The position numbers were made by a program, and so were the translations under genes. Under the pieces are notes generated by a model, which saw only the letters and a program-made list of their open reading frames with translations, did no database searches and was not told where the DNA came from. DNA of 64,000 nt from Streptomyces venezuelae (GTDB taxonomy: Bacteria > Actinomycetota > Actinomycetes > Streptomycetales > Streptomycetaceae): contig NZ_CP029189.1 in the NCBI RefSeq assembly GCF_008642275.1, positions 3,436,001 to 3,500,000 on the forward strand, read 5' to 3'. Every line of letters begins with the position of its first letter. Position 1 is the stretch's first letter. This document shows, piece after piece, positions 43,418 through 52,770 of this stretch.

Positions 43418-43603
43418 CTACTGCCCCAGCAGGACCTCGTCGATCCGGTCCAGACTGAGCCGCTCCTCGGCGGCCGCCGACGCGGCGATGATCAGCTCAC
43501 CACACAGCTCGATCTCGGCGAGAGCAACGTGGTCCTGCACCGTCGTACCGCCTGCGGGAGTCACGCGTGTCACCTCAATCTGCCACCGGCCATCGGCCGT
43601 CAT
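43418..43603 (-). CDS. Small conserved protein of unknown function
   Basis: 61 aa, acidic, cytoplasmic, with RWQIEVTRVTPAGGTTVQDHV and the end SLDRIDEVLLGQ. I recall near-identical small proteins in other streptomycetes but no function. One internal Cys. Coding bias (GC-rich third positions) supports it. It lies alone on the minus strand. Confidence 0.65.
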   Translation of the reverse strand: MTADGRWQIEVTRVTPAGGTTVQDHVALAEIELCGELIIAASAAAEERLSLDRIDEVLLGQ

Positions 43604-43744
43604 CGGTCATACCGCACCGCACCACGCGCCGGCGCCCGGCTTCTCAGCGTAGGGAGGCCGTACCGTCCCTCGCATGACACGGATGGACCATTTCCGGATA
43701 CCGGCCCATGGCCCGATCGCGCCGCCCGCCCCTCGCCCGTCCCA

Positions 43745-44575
43745 CTAGTCGGCGATCTTCCCGGCGTAGATGTCCCCACTTGCGGGCAATACGACGGTCA
43801 CCGGGGTTCCGAACCCGTACAGCAGCGTGGTCGACGACACATCGATCACGCCATTGTTGACGTACGTGAACCGGTGTCTCACCTTCCGCAGGCGCCCCTC
43901 CTCGTCCAGGTAGGCGTCGAACGGCACCGCGTCCGTGCTGAACCCTTTCGCCGCCGCCGCCAGCGCCCCCCGTACCTCCGGCGACGCGCTCCCCGCGGCC
44001 CGCCCCAGGTCGGTGGTCCCCCGGTAGTGCCGCACCTTGGTGCCCGCCACCTCGGTCTCCCCCACGTACGTCACCTCCGCCGCGCCCCGCAGCAGCTCCG
44101 CCGCGACCAGCGGATCGGTGGCCCCGCCCGTGACGAGGTTGCCGTCGTTCAGGGTCGTGGTGTCGACCCGGACCCACTTGTCGTCCGGGACGCCCGCGCC
44201 GCGGTTCTTCATGTAGAGCGCGCCGGACACGAGCAGCTCGGTGATGGGCCGGTGCTCGGCCTTGCCCTTCACGTCGGCCGGGAGCATCACGACGAGCTGG
44301 CCCATCCGCTTCCTGAAGTCGACCCCGCCCTCACCGCGGATCGTGACCCGGGTGCCGCCCGTGGCCATCTCCATGGCCGTACGGGCCCGGGCACTGCCGG
44401 TCCTCGTGAGTGCGTCGGCGGCCCCGCGGACCACCGCCGCCGCGTCCGCCGGAGGCCGGGCGTCGCCCGTGTCGCCCGCGCACCCGGTCATCGTCGTGAC
44501 CGCCAGGGTGACACCGGCGGCGAGCACCGCCTCACCCGCACGCCCGCGCGGACGCCTGTGCTGGTGATCCACCAT
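43745..44575 (-). CDS. LppX/LprG-like lipoprotein
   Basis: 276 aa from the Met of MVDHQHRRP; a longer start at 44623 is possible. A basic n-region, a hydrophobic core and the lipobox MTGC (Cys about 32) mark a lipoprotein. The outer domain has KWVRVDTTTLND, RHYRGTTDLG and VPFDAYLDEEGRLRKV, as in the LppX_LprAFG family, which carry lipids across the envelope in mycobacteria. Here lipid binding is inferred from family only. It is monocistronic. Confidence 0.8.
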   Translation of the reverse strand: MVDHQHRRPRGRAGEAVLAAGVTLAVTTMTGCAGDTGDARPPADAAAVVRGAADALTRTGSARARTAMEMATGGTRVTIRGEGGVDFRKRMGQLVVMLPADVKGKAEHRPITELLVSGALYMKNRGAGVPDDKWVRVDTTTLNDGNLVTGGATDPLVAAELLRGAAEVTYVGETEVAGTKVRHYRGTTDLGRAAGSASPEVRGALAAAAKGFSTDAVPFDAYLDEEGRLRKVRHRFTYVNNGVIDVSSTTLLYGFGTPVTVVLPASGDIYAGKIAD

Positions 44576-44706
44576 CGCCTGCCAACCCCCAACGCATGAC
44601 CGCTGCTTGCCCGAGGCCCCCACCCGCTCCGCTTAACGAGGTCAGGGGTTTCCCGTCACGGGGGCGCGCCCTCCCCGCGCGCCGCCCGCCCCGGTACCGT
44701 GGACCC

Positions 44707-44925
44707 GTGGAACCTCACACCGAAGCGAGACTGGCCCCTCCGCTTGACTCCCTGCCGCTTCCGCGGCCGCCGCACGCGCAGCCGGAGCCGCCGGCCGGCC
44801 ACACCACATCCACCGCCGACCGCGGGTCGTTCTGCCTGGCCGTCTGCACGTGCGGCTGGAACGGTCCGGCCCGCCGCTCCCGCGACCTGGCGCGCAGAGA
44901 CGCGGCCCGCCACACGCAGCCGTAG
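44707..44925 (+). CDS. Small Cys-containing protein of unknown function
   Basis: 72 aa from a GTG at 44707, with no good ribosome-binding site. The Pro-rich N-terminal half is followed by SFCLAVCTCGWNGPARRSRD, a pattern with three Cys residues that recurs in small Streptomyces proteins. A metal-binding knuckle is possible. Its stop lies inside a hexamer repeat array. Confidence 0.5.
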   Translation: MEPHTEARLAPPLDSLPLPRPPHAQPEPPAGHTTSTADRGSFCLAVCTCGWNGPARRSRDLARRDAARHTQP

Positions 44926-44961
44926 CCACAGCCGTGGCCGTAGCCGTAGCCGTAGCCGTAG
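44920..44961. repeat. Hexamer repeat, ccgtag-type, seven units
   Basis: Seven hexamers (ccgtag with variants ccacag and ccgtgg, the last four perfect) begin in the stop region of the small Cys protein and run downstream. Loss or gain of units would not alter the protein because the first unit already contains the stop. Confidence 0.85.
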
Positions 44962-45040
44962 GCCAGGCGTAGCCCGGGGCGGGTAGGCCGTTCGGACCGC
45001 CCGGCTGGCCGGGGCGGTCCGCAGCGGATGCCCTTGATCC

Positions 45041-45169
45041 ATGCCAGGTTCCGCTACCCGACCCGCGACCCTCCTCCGGGCCCTGCTCGTCGTGTCCGCC
45101 CCGGCCGCCGCGACGGGCCGGCGGCTGCGCTCCCGGTACCGCCGCGCCACCGCCGGCGGAGAGCCCTGA
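45041..45169 (+). CDS. Possible 42-aa basic peptide
   Basis: An ATG frame of 42 codons with an Ala/Leu/Val-rich stretch (TLLRALLVVSAPAAA) and an Arg-rich tail. Its TGA overlaps the ATG of the next small frame (TGATG). No good ribosome-binding site is visible. It could be real as part of a coupled pair or chance in GC-rich DNA. Confidence 0.3.
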   Translation: MPGSATRPATLLRALLVVSAPAAATGRRLRSRYRRATAGGEP

Positions 45170-45294
45170 TGCCCCGCCCCCGGATCCGCCTGCGCACCCG
45201 GCCGAAGGCGGTACGGATGTGCTTCGGGGCGGCGCTGCTGTGCCTGCTGGCGGCCGCGCTGCTCGCCCTGTGGAACGCGTACGCGCAGGGCTGA
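45169..45294 (+). CDS. Possible 41-aa single-pass membrane protein
   Basis: 41 aa from ATG 45169: a basic N-terminus (PRPRIRLRTRPK) and one hydrophobic helix (MCFGAALLCLLAAALLALW). Positive-inside topology is coherent. Start/stop overlap with the preceding frame suggests coupling. No relative recognised. Confidence 0.4.
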   Translation: MPRPRIRLRTRPKAVRMCFGAALLCLLAAALLALWNAYAQG

Positions 45295-45332
45295 TCACGT
45301 CCGCACCACCACGGGTGCCGGACCGGTGTGCG

Positions 45333-46061
45333 TCAGGCGGCGAGATCGCTCTCGTGCGTACGCTGCCCCGCGGGCGGGGTCTGTGCCTGCGGGAGCCCGA
45401 CCGGACGGGGCAGCACGGCGTTCCCGGCCCGTACGAGCCGGCCACCGCGCCGGGACCGGGCCAGCGCCCGCACCACCGGGGTCAGCGCCGCCATGGCGAG
45501 CGGCGCGAACACGAGCACCACCGCGGTGCCGAGGGCGAGGCCGCCGATGACGTCGGTCGGGTAGTGGATGCCCATGTAGACCCGGCACAGGCCCTCGGCG
45601 AAGGCCAGCCCGAGACCCAGGAGGCCAAGCTTCCGGTTCGCCACGAACAGGCCCACGCCCAGCGCCATCGCGACGGTGGTGTGACCGCTGACGAAGGAGA
45701 ACTCGGTGCGTCCGAGCCCCCAGCCGAAGGCGGGATCGAGCACCTGCAGGCCCTCGTGCTGGCGGAACGGCCGCGGCCGCCCCACGAATTCACGCAGGGG
45801 CACATTGACGAGCAGCGCCGTCGCGGCGGCCAGCGGGGCCCAGACGAGCGCGGCGAAGGACTCGACGGCGGCGGCCTCGTCCTGCCGGCGGGCACCACGC
45901 CAGCACCACAGGACCAGGAGCACCAGGGCCAGCAGGATCCCGTACTCGCCGGCCAGGCTCACGACCCGGTCCAGCCACGCCGGAGCATGCCGGGCCGCCC
46001 CGTTGATCTGGTACAGCAGGCTGACATCCACGTTCGGCCCACCTGTTGTGAGTCCAGCCAT
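45333..46061 (-). CDS. PAP2-superfamily membrane phosphatase
   Basis: 242 aa with about five to six transmembrane helices and the three phosphatase motifs: REFVGRPRPF, SFVSGHTT and GIHYPTDVIGG. These enzymes remove phosphate from lipid phosphates such as undecaprenyl or phosphatidic acid at the outer leaflet. The C-terminal 40 residues are a basic cytoplasmic tail. It is monocistronic. Confidence 0.92.
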   Translation of the reverse strand: MAGLTTGGPNVDVSLLYQINGAARHAPAWLDRVVSLAGEYGILLALVLLVLWCWRGARRQDEAAAVESFAALVWAPLAAATALLVNVPLREFVGRPRPFRQHEGLQVLDPAFGWGLGRTEFSFVSGHTTVAMALGVGLFVANRKLGLLGLGLAFAEGLCRVYMGIHYPTDVIGGLALGTAVVLVFAPLAMAALTPVVRALARSRRGGRLVRAGNAVLPRPVGLPQAQTPPAGQRTHESDLAA

Positions 46062-46266
46062 GGTGATGCGGCCCCTTGCCCTTGCCGTGGTTCCCCTGCG
46101 GAACGCACCCCTGTGTGCGCCCCTCCGCCCCCCACTTGATCAACCCCCGCGCCCATGGAACGCCCGTTCTGGCTCCTACGTTCCATTCTCCACGCAATGA
46201 TCACTCCAACGTTATCGAAGAGTGACCCATCGTCGCAGCTCAGGGCCTTTGCATTACGGAGAGTTG

Positions 46267-47286
46267 CTATGCGCCCCGACCGGCGGCGGACCGCTCCGGG
46301 AGCGCCTCGGCACCATCCCTGGTCACCCGCGTAGCGCCGAAATAGTCCGGGGTGTCGATCTTGTCGAACCGGATCACGGCACCGGTGTAGGGGGCGTTGA
46401 TCATGTATCCGCCGCCGACGTAGAGCCCCACGTGCCGGATCTCCCGAGAGTTCGTCAGATCATCGGAGAAGAAGACCAGGTCGCCGGGCAGGAGTTGATC
46501 GCGCGAAGGATGCGCCCCGGCGTTGTACTGATCGTTCGCCACACGCGGCAACTCGATCCCCACGGTCTCGTACGCGGCCTTGGTCAACCCGGAACAGTCG
46601 AACCGCCCGTCCTGATCGGGCGTCCCGTTCCCGCCCCACAGATAGGGCGTCCCCAGCTGCTTCTGCGCGAAGTAGATGGCCCCGGCGGCCTGTTGCGAGG
46701 GTGCCACCCGCCCGACGGGCCGCGCGAAGCTCTTCTCCAGGGCCCGGATGGACTTCACATAGCCCTGCGTCTCGCTGATCGGCGGCACCCCCCCGGCCTT
46801 GATCACCCGGTAGGGACCGGCGTTGTAGGCAGCGAGCATATTGTCGGAGCGATCACCCGGTACCTGGGCTACGTCCTTGGCGAGTTGGCAGTCATACGAG
46901 GCCGCCGAGGGGATGGCGTCCTTGGGATCCCAGATGTCACGATCGCCGTCACCGTCGCCGTCTATCCCGTACATGGCCCAGGTGCCAGGGATGAACTGGG
47001 CGATACCACGCGCGTCGGCGTGGCTGACCACATCGGGCTTCCAGCCGCTCTCCGTGTAGAGCTGCGCCGCCAGCAGCGCCGGGTTGAGCGCGGGGCAAAG
47101 GTTTCCCCACTTCTCCACCAACGGCTGATAGATCGCCGGAACCGACCCCTTGACCAGTCCGACGGCGCCCTGCCTGCCGCCGCCCGCCATCCCCGCCGCC
47201 GCCGAGTAGGTGCCGACGACCAGCAGCGCGACGAAGGTCAGACACGCACTGATTCCGAGCCCGCTTGCCATCCAGAACTTGCGCAC
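46267..47286 (-). CDS. Bifunctional lytic transglycosylase-NlpC/P60 cell-wall hydrolase
   Basis: 339 aa from a GTG at 47286. A signal-anchor helix (residues about 10-32) is followed by an SLT-like domain (LAAQLYTESGWKPDVV with the catalytic Glu, then GIAQFIPGTW and NMLAAYNAGP). A C-terminal NlpC/P60 domain has FDCSGLTKAAY and RHVGLYVGGG. It cleaves both glycan and peptide bonds. Such two-domain enzymes are typical of Gram-positive conjugation and type IV secretion systems, and a T4SS-like cluster lies 6 kb away (53-60 kb). In S. coelicolor the homologue is next to cmd (SCO4132, from memory). Confidence 0.92.
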   Translation of the reverse strand: MRKFWMASGLGISACLTFVALLVVGTYSAAAGMAGGGRQGAVGLVKGSVPAIYQPLVEKWGNLCPALNPALLAAQLYTESGWKPDVVSHADARGIAQFIPGTWAMYGIDGDGDGDRDIWDPKDAIPSAASYDCQLAKDVAQVPGDRSDNMLAAYNAGPYRVIKAGGVPPISETQGYVKSIRALEKSFARPVGRVAPSQQAAGAIYFAQKQLGTPYLWGGNGTPDQDGRFDCSGLTKAAYETVGIELPRVANDQYNAGAHPSRDQLLPGDLVFFSDDLTNSREIRHVGLYVGGGYMINAPYTGAVIRFDKIDTPDYFGATRVTRDGAEALPERSAAGRGA

Positions 47287-47345
47287 CCGTCAACACTGCC
47301 TTACGGAACGTCGCCTGACAGTGGATTCGTCGGCCAGACCCGGCA

Positions 47346-49076
47346 CTATTTCACCGGAAAGCCGGTGCAATAGACACTGCTGTACTCCTTGACACTTCGG
47401 ACCCGGTAGAACAGCACGGTCCAGTCACCCGGGTCGTTGGCGAGCGGGATGGCCGGAAACTTCTTCGCCGTCCCCTGGTTGTCCACGAGCTGCGTGGTGA
47501 AGTCGTCCGGATACGTGAGTTCCACCTGGCCGCCGGTGGCCTGGTCCTTGAGATCGACGGGCTTGCTCACATAACCGATGCCGTGGTTGTAGTCCTTGAC
47601 GTACTCGAACGGGCGCTGGGTGCTCTCGTCGATCTCATGGGGAGGCTTGACCCCGACGGAGACGACGTAGGCACCGTTCTCCGTGTTGTGCGGCTTCAGA
47701 TACACACGGATCTTGGCCTTGCCCGTGATCGTCTGCGCAGTCGGGTCGTCGGCGTCGACGACTGAACCCAAGAGGAACTCCGCCCTCTCCTCAGCGGGAA
47801 GGGCGCAGCCCCCTCCACTGGTCCACAGGTCCCGCGACACCTTGTTCGGCTCGATGTGGTCGGGAACGGCCCCCGAGTCACCGGAACCGCCCTGGGAGGG
47901 GGCGGAGGGACTCGAAGCCGGCTGGCCGGAACCGGTCGGCCCGGCCGGAGTGCCGGCTGCCCCCGGCCCGCCTCGCGCCGCCTCTTTGCCGTCGTCGCCC
48001 TGGAGGAACAGATAGCCGCCCGTGGCGAGGCCGACCACCACCAGACCGCCGACGGCCGCGAGCGCCCAGCGCGGCAGCCGCCACAGACCGGTGCCGCGCA
48101 CCTCCCCCCGGTCCTGGCCATGGGCCCGATCCTGGTCGGCGGGGACATACGTCGGCACGTAGCCCGAGCCGGCCGGCAGCCCCGGCCCGATCGTGGACGG
48201 CAGCCCCGGCAGCTGTGCGGCGGCTCCGCCCGCAGTCGCCGTCAGCGCCGCGTACACCGGGTCGTCGACCAGCGCCGAATCCACCGCGCAGCGCCGGATG
48301 ATCTCGGCAGGGCCGGGCCGGGCTCCCGGCTCCGTCGCCACACAAGCCTTGACGAGCGCGGCCAGGTGCGGCTCCACACCCTCGACGTCGATCTCTCCGT
48401 GAACCGCTCGGAAGTTGACGGTGGTCGGGTCCCCCGTCCCGTACGGCGCCCGGCCCGTCGCCGCATAGGCGATCGTGGCGCCCAGTGCGAAGACGTCCGC
48501 GGCGTTCGCCACATCACCCCGCAGCAGCACCTCGGGAGCCGTGTAGCCCGGCGTACCCGGGGCGGCGCCGGCCTGCGTCAGAGCCGTGTCGGCCACGCCC
48601 TTGGCGATGCCGAAGTCGATGAGCTGCGGCCCCTGCACACCCAGGATGACGTTCTGCGGCTTGAGGTCCCGGTGCGTGACCCCGTACGCGTGCACGCTCG
48701 CAAGTCCCTCCGCGAGGGCCGCGAACAGCCTGCGGCACGCGCCCGCGGGCAGGGCGCCGTACGCACGCACCGCGTGGCTCAAGGTGGGGCCGGCCACGTA
48801 CTCGGTGGCCAGCCAGTAAGGCGGCGCCGCCAGTGACGCGTCGATCAGGTTCGCCGTGTAGGCGGAGCGCACGGCGCGGACCGTCTCCGCCTCCCGGCGA
48901 AACCGCGCAAGGGCCTCCGGGTGCCCGGTGATCTCTTCCTTGATCACCTTGATGGCGACCAGCCGGCCCCCCGGTGACCGCCCGAGGTACACCTGCCCCA
49001 TGCCACCGGCACCGAGCCGGGCCAACAGCACCTGCGCCCCGATGTGCGCCGGATCCGTGTCTCTCAGGGCCTCCAT
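47346..49076 (-). CDS. PASTA-less Ser/Thr protein kinase with extracellular sensor
   Basis: 576 aa. The kinase domain (about 12-270) has GAGGMGQVYLG, catalytic Lys in VAIKVIKEE, HRDLKPQN, DFGIAKG and GTPGYTAPE. A Pro/Gly juxtamembrane region, one transmembrane helix (ALAAVGGLVVVGLATGGYLFL) and an outer domain of about 200 residues follow. The outer domain has two Cys (GGGCALP, VYCTGF) and resembles no PASTA repeat. The outer part probably senses an envelope or medium signal. No phosphatase or substrate gene is adjacent. Confidence 0.93.
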   Translation of the reverse strand: MEALRDTDPAHIGAQVLLARLGAGGMGQVYLGRSPGGRLVAIKVIKEEITGHPEALARFRREAETVRAVRSAYTANLIDASLAAPPYWLATEYVAGPTLSHAVRAYGALPAGACRRLFAALAEGLASVHAYGVTHRDLKPQNVILGVQGPQLIDFGIAKGVADTALTQAGAAPGTPGYTAPEVLLRGDVANAADVFALGATIAYAATGRAPYGTGDPTTVNFRAVHGEIDVEGVEPHLAALVKACVATEPGARPGPAEIIRRCAVDSALVDDPVYAALTATAGGAAAQLPGLPSTIGPGLPAGSGYVPTYVPADQDRAHGQDRGEVRGTGLWRLPRWALAAVGGLVVVGLATGGYLFLQGDDGKEAARGGPGAAGTPAGPTGSGQPASSPSAPSQGGSGDSGAVPDHIEPNKVSRDLWTSGGGCALPAEERAEFLLGSVVDADDPTAQTITGKAKIRVYLKPHNTENGAYVVSVGVKPPHEIDESTQRPFEYVKDYNHGIGYVSKPVDLKDQATGGQVELTYPDDFTTQLVDNQGTAKKFPAIPLANDPGDWTVLFYRVRSVKEYSSVYCTGFPVK

Positions 49077-49139
49077 CCGGACGAGCCTGCCACACGTATC
49101 CCCAACCTCGACAAGGGGGTTGAGATGTCCCGGCAGCAG

Positions 49140-49940
49140 CTAACGCGGCGCCACGAACAAACTCTGCGCGCTCCGCCCGATCGGCCCCTTCTCGTCGTGC
49201 AACAGCGCGTCCGCGAGCCCGATCCCGGCCGCGTCCACACTCGTACGGGCCTCCACGCACGCCCACTCGCCCACCGGATGGCGGTGCAGATGAACGGTCA
49301 GGTCACCGTTGACGAAGACGTACCGCCCGAAGTCCATCACCGAGCTGATCCCGTTGCCCGAGTCGGCGGCGATCAGCACCCGGTCCAGCGGCCGGATCTC
49401 CTCCCCCGCGACGAGCGGCACCCTCATCCGCATCCAGCAGGTACCCGGGCCCAGTTCGACGAAGGCACCCTCGGTGAACCGGGTCTCCATCGCCGAGTGG
49501 TAGCCGGTCTCCCACGGCACCGGGAAGAAGGGCGTCACCTCCACCTCCCCCGGCGGCGGCAGCTGCGGCCCCGGGACCACGGACGGCACGGCCTCCTCCG
49601 CGACCCGGATCCGCAGGGCCCGCGCCAGCATCACCGGCGCGCCGCCCGCCGGCGCGAGAGCCGCCTCGACCACCTCGGTCCCGCGACCGGCCCGCACCAC
49701 ACTGGTGGTGACCTCCAGCTCGCCGATCGGCACCGGGCGCAGGATCTCGTACGTGATCCGGGCGATCCGCATGTCCGTCCGCGCCCCCGGCCGCTCCTCG
49801 ACGGCCCGCCCGAGCAACGCGGCCGGCGGCCCGGCATGCTGCGCGCCCGGGTCCCACGGCCCCCGCGTGTACTCGGTGGCCAGGAACCGCCCGGCGTCGA
49901 CCCTCTCGAAGAATCCCTCGTACCCCTCGGCAGCACCCAT
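49140..49940 (-). CDS. TesB-like acyl-CoA thioesterase
   Basis: 266 aa from ATG 49940 (a GTG two codons earlier is in frame). Two hot-dog halves are suggested by QHAGPPAALLGRAVE and YEILRPVPIGELEV in the first and by SVMDFGRYVFVNGDLTVHL in the second. It probably hydrolyses acyl-CoA. It is divergent in function from its neighbours and monocistronic, 52 bp from the LysE gene. Confidence 0.82.
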   Translation of the reverse strand: MGAAEGYEGFFERVDAGRFLATEYTRGPWDPGAQHAGPPAALLGRAVEERPGARTDMRIARITYEILRPVPIGELEVTTSVVRAGRGTEVVEAALAPAGGAPVMLARALRIRVAEEAVPSVVPGPQLPPPGEVEVTPFFPVPWETGYHSAMETRFTEGAFVELGPGTCWMRMRVPLVAGEEIRPLDRVLIAADSGNGISSVMDFGRYVFVNGDLTVHLHRHPVGEWACVEARTSVDAAGIGLADALLHDEKGPIGRSAQSLFVAPR

Positions 49941-49991
49941 GCCCACAACGCTACCGACAGGTAACTCGGTTCACCAGACCCGGCGAACCGC

Positions 49992-50600
49992 TCAGCGGGC
50001 GAACCCCAGCCCCACCCCCAGCCCCACCAGAACCGACCCGATGGCCCGGTTCAACGCCTTCTGCGCCTTCAGCATCCGGTCGCGCAACCGCGAGACGGAG
50101 AAGAACAACGCCACCGCACCGAACCACCCCAGGTGCGCCGCCGACATGAACAGCCCGTACCCCACCTGCTGCCACACCGGCGTGTCCGGGTTCACCACCT
50201 GCGTGAACGTCGACACCACGAACAGCGTCGTCTTCGGATTCAGCACGTTCGTCAGGAACCCCGACCGCATCGCCCCCAGCCGGGTCAGCTGCGGCTTCGA
50301 CTCCAGGTCCACGGTCACCTCGGCGCGCGCCCGGAAGGTACGGATCCCGATCCACACCAGATAGACCGCACCCGCCAGCTTGATCGCGGTGAACAGCGCG
50401 GTGGACGAGGCGATCAGCAGACCGACCCCGAGCATCGTGTAGGAGACGTGGACCAGCACACCGGCCGCGACCCCGGCGGCGGCGAACAGCCCGGTGGGGC
50501 GCCCGTAGAGGTAGCTGTTGCGGACCACCATGGCGAAGTCGGCACCGGGACTGATCACGGCGAGGAGAGTAATAACGGCGACTGCGATCACTTCTGTCAT
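49992..50600 (-). CDS. LysE/RhtB-family amino-acid exporter
   Basis: 202 aa with six transmembrane helices and the family opening SPGADFAMVVRNSYLYGRPTG (shown here in part), plus NPKTTLFVVSTFTQV. Members export amino acids or derivatives such as homoserine lactones. Start ATG 50600. It lies divergent from the pentapeptide-repeat gene. Substrate unknown. Confidence 0.9.
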   Translation of the reverse strand: MTEVIAVAVITLLAVISPGADFAMVVRNSYLYGRPTGLFAAAGVAAGVLVHVSYTMLGVGLLIASSTALFTAIKLAGAVYLVWIGIRTFRARAEVTVDLESKPQLTRLGAMRSGFLTNVLNPKTTLFVVSTFTQVVNPDTPVWQQVGYGLFMSAAHLGWFGAVALFFSVSRLRDRMLKAQKALNRAIGSVLVGLGVGLGFAR

Positions 50601-50665
50601 ACCGGGATGCTCACCGCCGCCGCCCCGTGGATCAAGACCCCGAGCGGCCGGCGCGACAGGCGACA

Positions 50666-51505
50666 ATGGACCGCGTGTCCCACCACTCCACCACCGGCCT
50701 TCCCGCGCTCCCCCTCCTGCAGGCCGACTGCGCGAACTGCTTCGCGCTCTGCTGCGTCGCGCTGCCCTTCGCCAAGTCCAACGACTTCGCGGTGAACAAG
50801 CCCGCCGGAACCCCCTGCAAGAACCTCCAGCAGGACTTCCGCTGCGGCATCCACACCCGGCTGCGCGACAAGGGGTTCCAGGGCTGCACCGTCTTCGACT
50901 GCTTCGGTGCCGGACAGCAGACCTCCCAGGCCACCTTCGGCGGCCGCGACTGGCGCACCCACCCCGGCACGGCCCGCCAGATGTACGAGGTCTTCCCGGT
51001 CCTGCGACAGCTCCACGAGCTGCTCTTCTACCTCAGCGAGGCCCTGACCCTCCCGGCCGCCGCCCCGGTCCACGCCGACCTGCGCGAGGCCCTGACCGAG
51101 ACCGAGGAATGGACCCGCGCCGACGGGCAGGCCCTGGCCGGCCTCGACGTCGGCCCCCTCCGCCAGCAGATCAACACCCTGCTCCTGAAGACCAGCGAAC
51201 TCGTACGGGCGAAAGTGCCGGGCCGCAAGAAGAACCACCGCGGCGCCGACCTCATGGGCGCCCGCCTCTCCGGAGCCGACCTGCGCGGCGCGAACCTCCG
51301 CGGCGCCTACCTGATCGCCGCCGACCTCAGCCGCGCCGACCTCCGCACGGCCGACCTGATCGGCGCCGACCTCCGCGACACCAACCTCCGCGGGGCGGAC
51401 CTCCGCGACGCCGTCTTCCTCACGCAGCCCCAGCTGAACGCAGCCCAGGGCGACCCCACCACCCGAATCCCGCCCTCCCTCACCCGCCCCGCCCACTGGA
51501 CCTAG
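50666..51505 (+). CDS. Pentapeptide-repeat protein with Cys-rich N-terminal domain
   Basis: 279 aa. The N-terminal 75 residues hold nine or more Cys (DCANCFALCCVALPF, FRCGIHTRL, GCTVFDCFG), consistent with a metal or Fe-S site. A helical middle part follows, and residues about 192-250 form pentapeptide repeats (ADLxGA/R) giving a short right-handed beta-helix of about three coils. Long pentapeptide helices mimic DNA and bind gyrase; this one is probably too short. Function unknown. RBS weak (acagg). Confidence 0.8.
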   Translation: MDRVSHHSTTGLPALPLLQADCANCFALCCVALPFAKSNDFAVNKPAGTPCKNLQQDFRCGIHTRLRDKGFQGCTVFDCFGAGQQTSQATFGGRDWRTHPGTARQMYEVFPVLRQLHELLFYLSEALTLPAAAPVHADLREALTETEEWTRADGQALAGLDVGPLRQQINTLLLKTSELVRAKVPGRKKNHRGADLMGARLSGADLRGANLRGAYLIAADLSRADLRTADLIGADLRDTNLRGADLRDAVFLTQPQLNAAQGDPTTRIPPSLTRPAHWT

Positions 51506-51615
51506 ACCCGCCTTCCCCCCTCCCCCATCGGCCCGCCGGAGCGCAGGGCCGGGGCCGGGGGGCGGGGGCGGAACACGGCAGCAACGACGCCGCACCCGCC
51601 CGAGCAGCACCCCCC

Positions 51616-52770
51616 TCACACCCGCGCCAAAAACCCCCGCACGGCAGAGAAGAACCCCTCCGGGTCCCCGGCCCGCACCGCATGCCCCGCCGGCAGCTCC
51701 ACCAACCGCACCCCCGCCCTCCGCACCGTCATCTCCCGCGCATGCTCCGCCGACAGCACCCCGCTCCGGTCCCCCCGCACCAGCAGCGTCGGCCTGCGCA
51801 CCTCCAGCCAGTCCCCCCAGTGGTCCCCGTTCAGCCCCCGCTGCGACTCCACCATGTCCTCCGCCTCGAACACGGTCCCCCACCCGTCCGGATACTCCTG
51901 CAGGGACCCCTCCAGATACGGCGCCGCACTCCCCACCCCCGCCAGGAACCCGGCCCGGGTCGCGGCCCGCCGCGGCCACTCCCGCACGAACGACAGGTCG
52001 CCGTCGACCACCGCCCCGATGTCCTCGACCACCACCGCCCGCACCAGATCCGGCCGCCGCGCCGCGAGCTGGTACGCATTGACCCCGCCCAGCGAATGCC
52101 CCAGCACCACCGCAGGCCCCAGTCCCAGCTGCTCCAACAGGGCCGCCGCATCCGCCACGTACCCCTCCCGCGTGTACTGCGCCGCCCGGTCGGACCTCCC
52201 GTGCCCCCGCTGATCCAGGGCGATCACCCGCCACGCCGGACCCAGCTCCCGGGCCAGGCGCCCGAAGCCCCGCGCCCCTTCCTCGAAGTGCCCGTGCAGC
52301 GCCAGCAGCGGCGCCCCCGGCCCCCCGAAGTCCGTATAGGCGAGCCGCCGCCCGTCCTGCGCCACCATCGACCCCGGCAACGGCCCCAGCTTGTCGATGA
52401 CCCGCTGCCGCAGCAGCTGGTACTCCTCCCACCGCCTGGGCAACCGCCCGCCCGGCCGCTTCACGACCCGCCCCGGCGTCACCGTCTCCCCCCGCCGGAA
52501 CTGCTCCCGCGTCAGATCGATCCGGATGCCACCGGGCAGCAGGTTCCACCAGTGGTAGCCCTCCTGCCGGCCGTCGTGGAACACCTCGCCCAGCATCAGG
52601 TCCCCACCCACGAGGTCCTGCACCACCAGGGCCGTGATGTCACAGTGCCCCCAGGCCGGATTCTCCGCGGTCCAAGGGATCCCCGTGAGGTCGGAGGGCT
52701 CACAGGTCTCGGCCGACCATCCCGCCCGGATGGCCGCCTCAAGGTCCGCGAGAGTCCAAGGAGTCGTCAT
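51616..52770 (-). CDS. YunG-like domain fused to alpha/beta-hydrolase
   Basis: 384 aa from ATG 52770. Residues 1-115 match the YunG family (IRAGWSAETCEP, ENPAWGHCDITALVVQDLVGG, WWNLLPGGIRIDLTREQF). Residues about 130-384 are an alpha/beta-hydrolase with LALHGHFEE, GHSLGG, LLVRGDRS and the His in ELPAGHAVRAG. The hydrolase half is a close paralogue of the TetR-controlled hydrolase at 29074-29856. YunG has no assigned function; fusion suggests that it modifies or presents the hydrolase substrate. Monocistronic. Confidence 0.85.
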   Translation of the reverse strand: MTTPWTLADLEAAIRAGWSAETCEPSDLTGIPWTAENPAWGHCDITALVVQDLVGGDLMLGEVFHDGRQEGYHWWNLLPGGIRIDLTREQFRRGETVTPGRVVKRPGGRLPRRWEEYQLLRQRVIDKLGPLPGSMVAQDGRRLAYTDFGGPGAPLLALHGHFEEGARGFGRLARELGPAWRVIALDQRGHGRSDRAAQYTREGYVADAAALLEQLGLGPAVVLGHSLGGVNAYQLAARRPDLVRAVVVEDIGAVVDGDLSFVREWPRRAATRAGFLAGVGSAAPYLEGSLQEYPDGWGTVFEAEDMVESQRGLNGDHWGDWLEVRRPTLLVRGDRSGVLSAEHAREMTVRRAGVRLVELPAGHAVRAGDPEGFFSAVRGFLARV

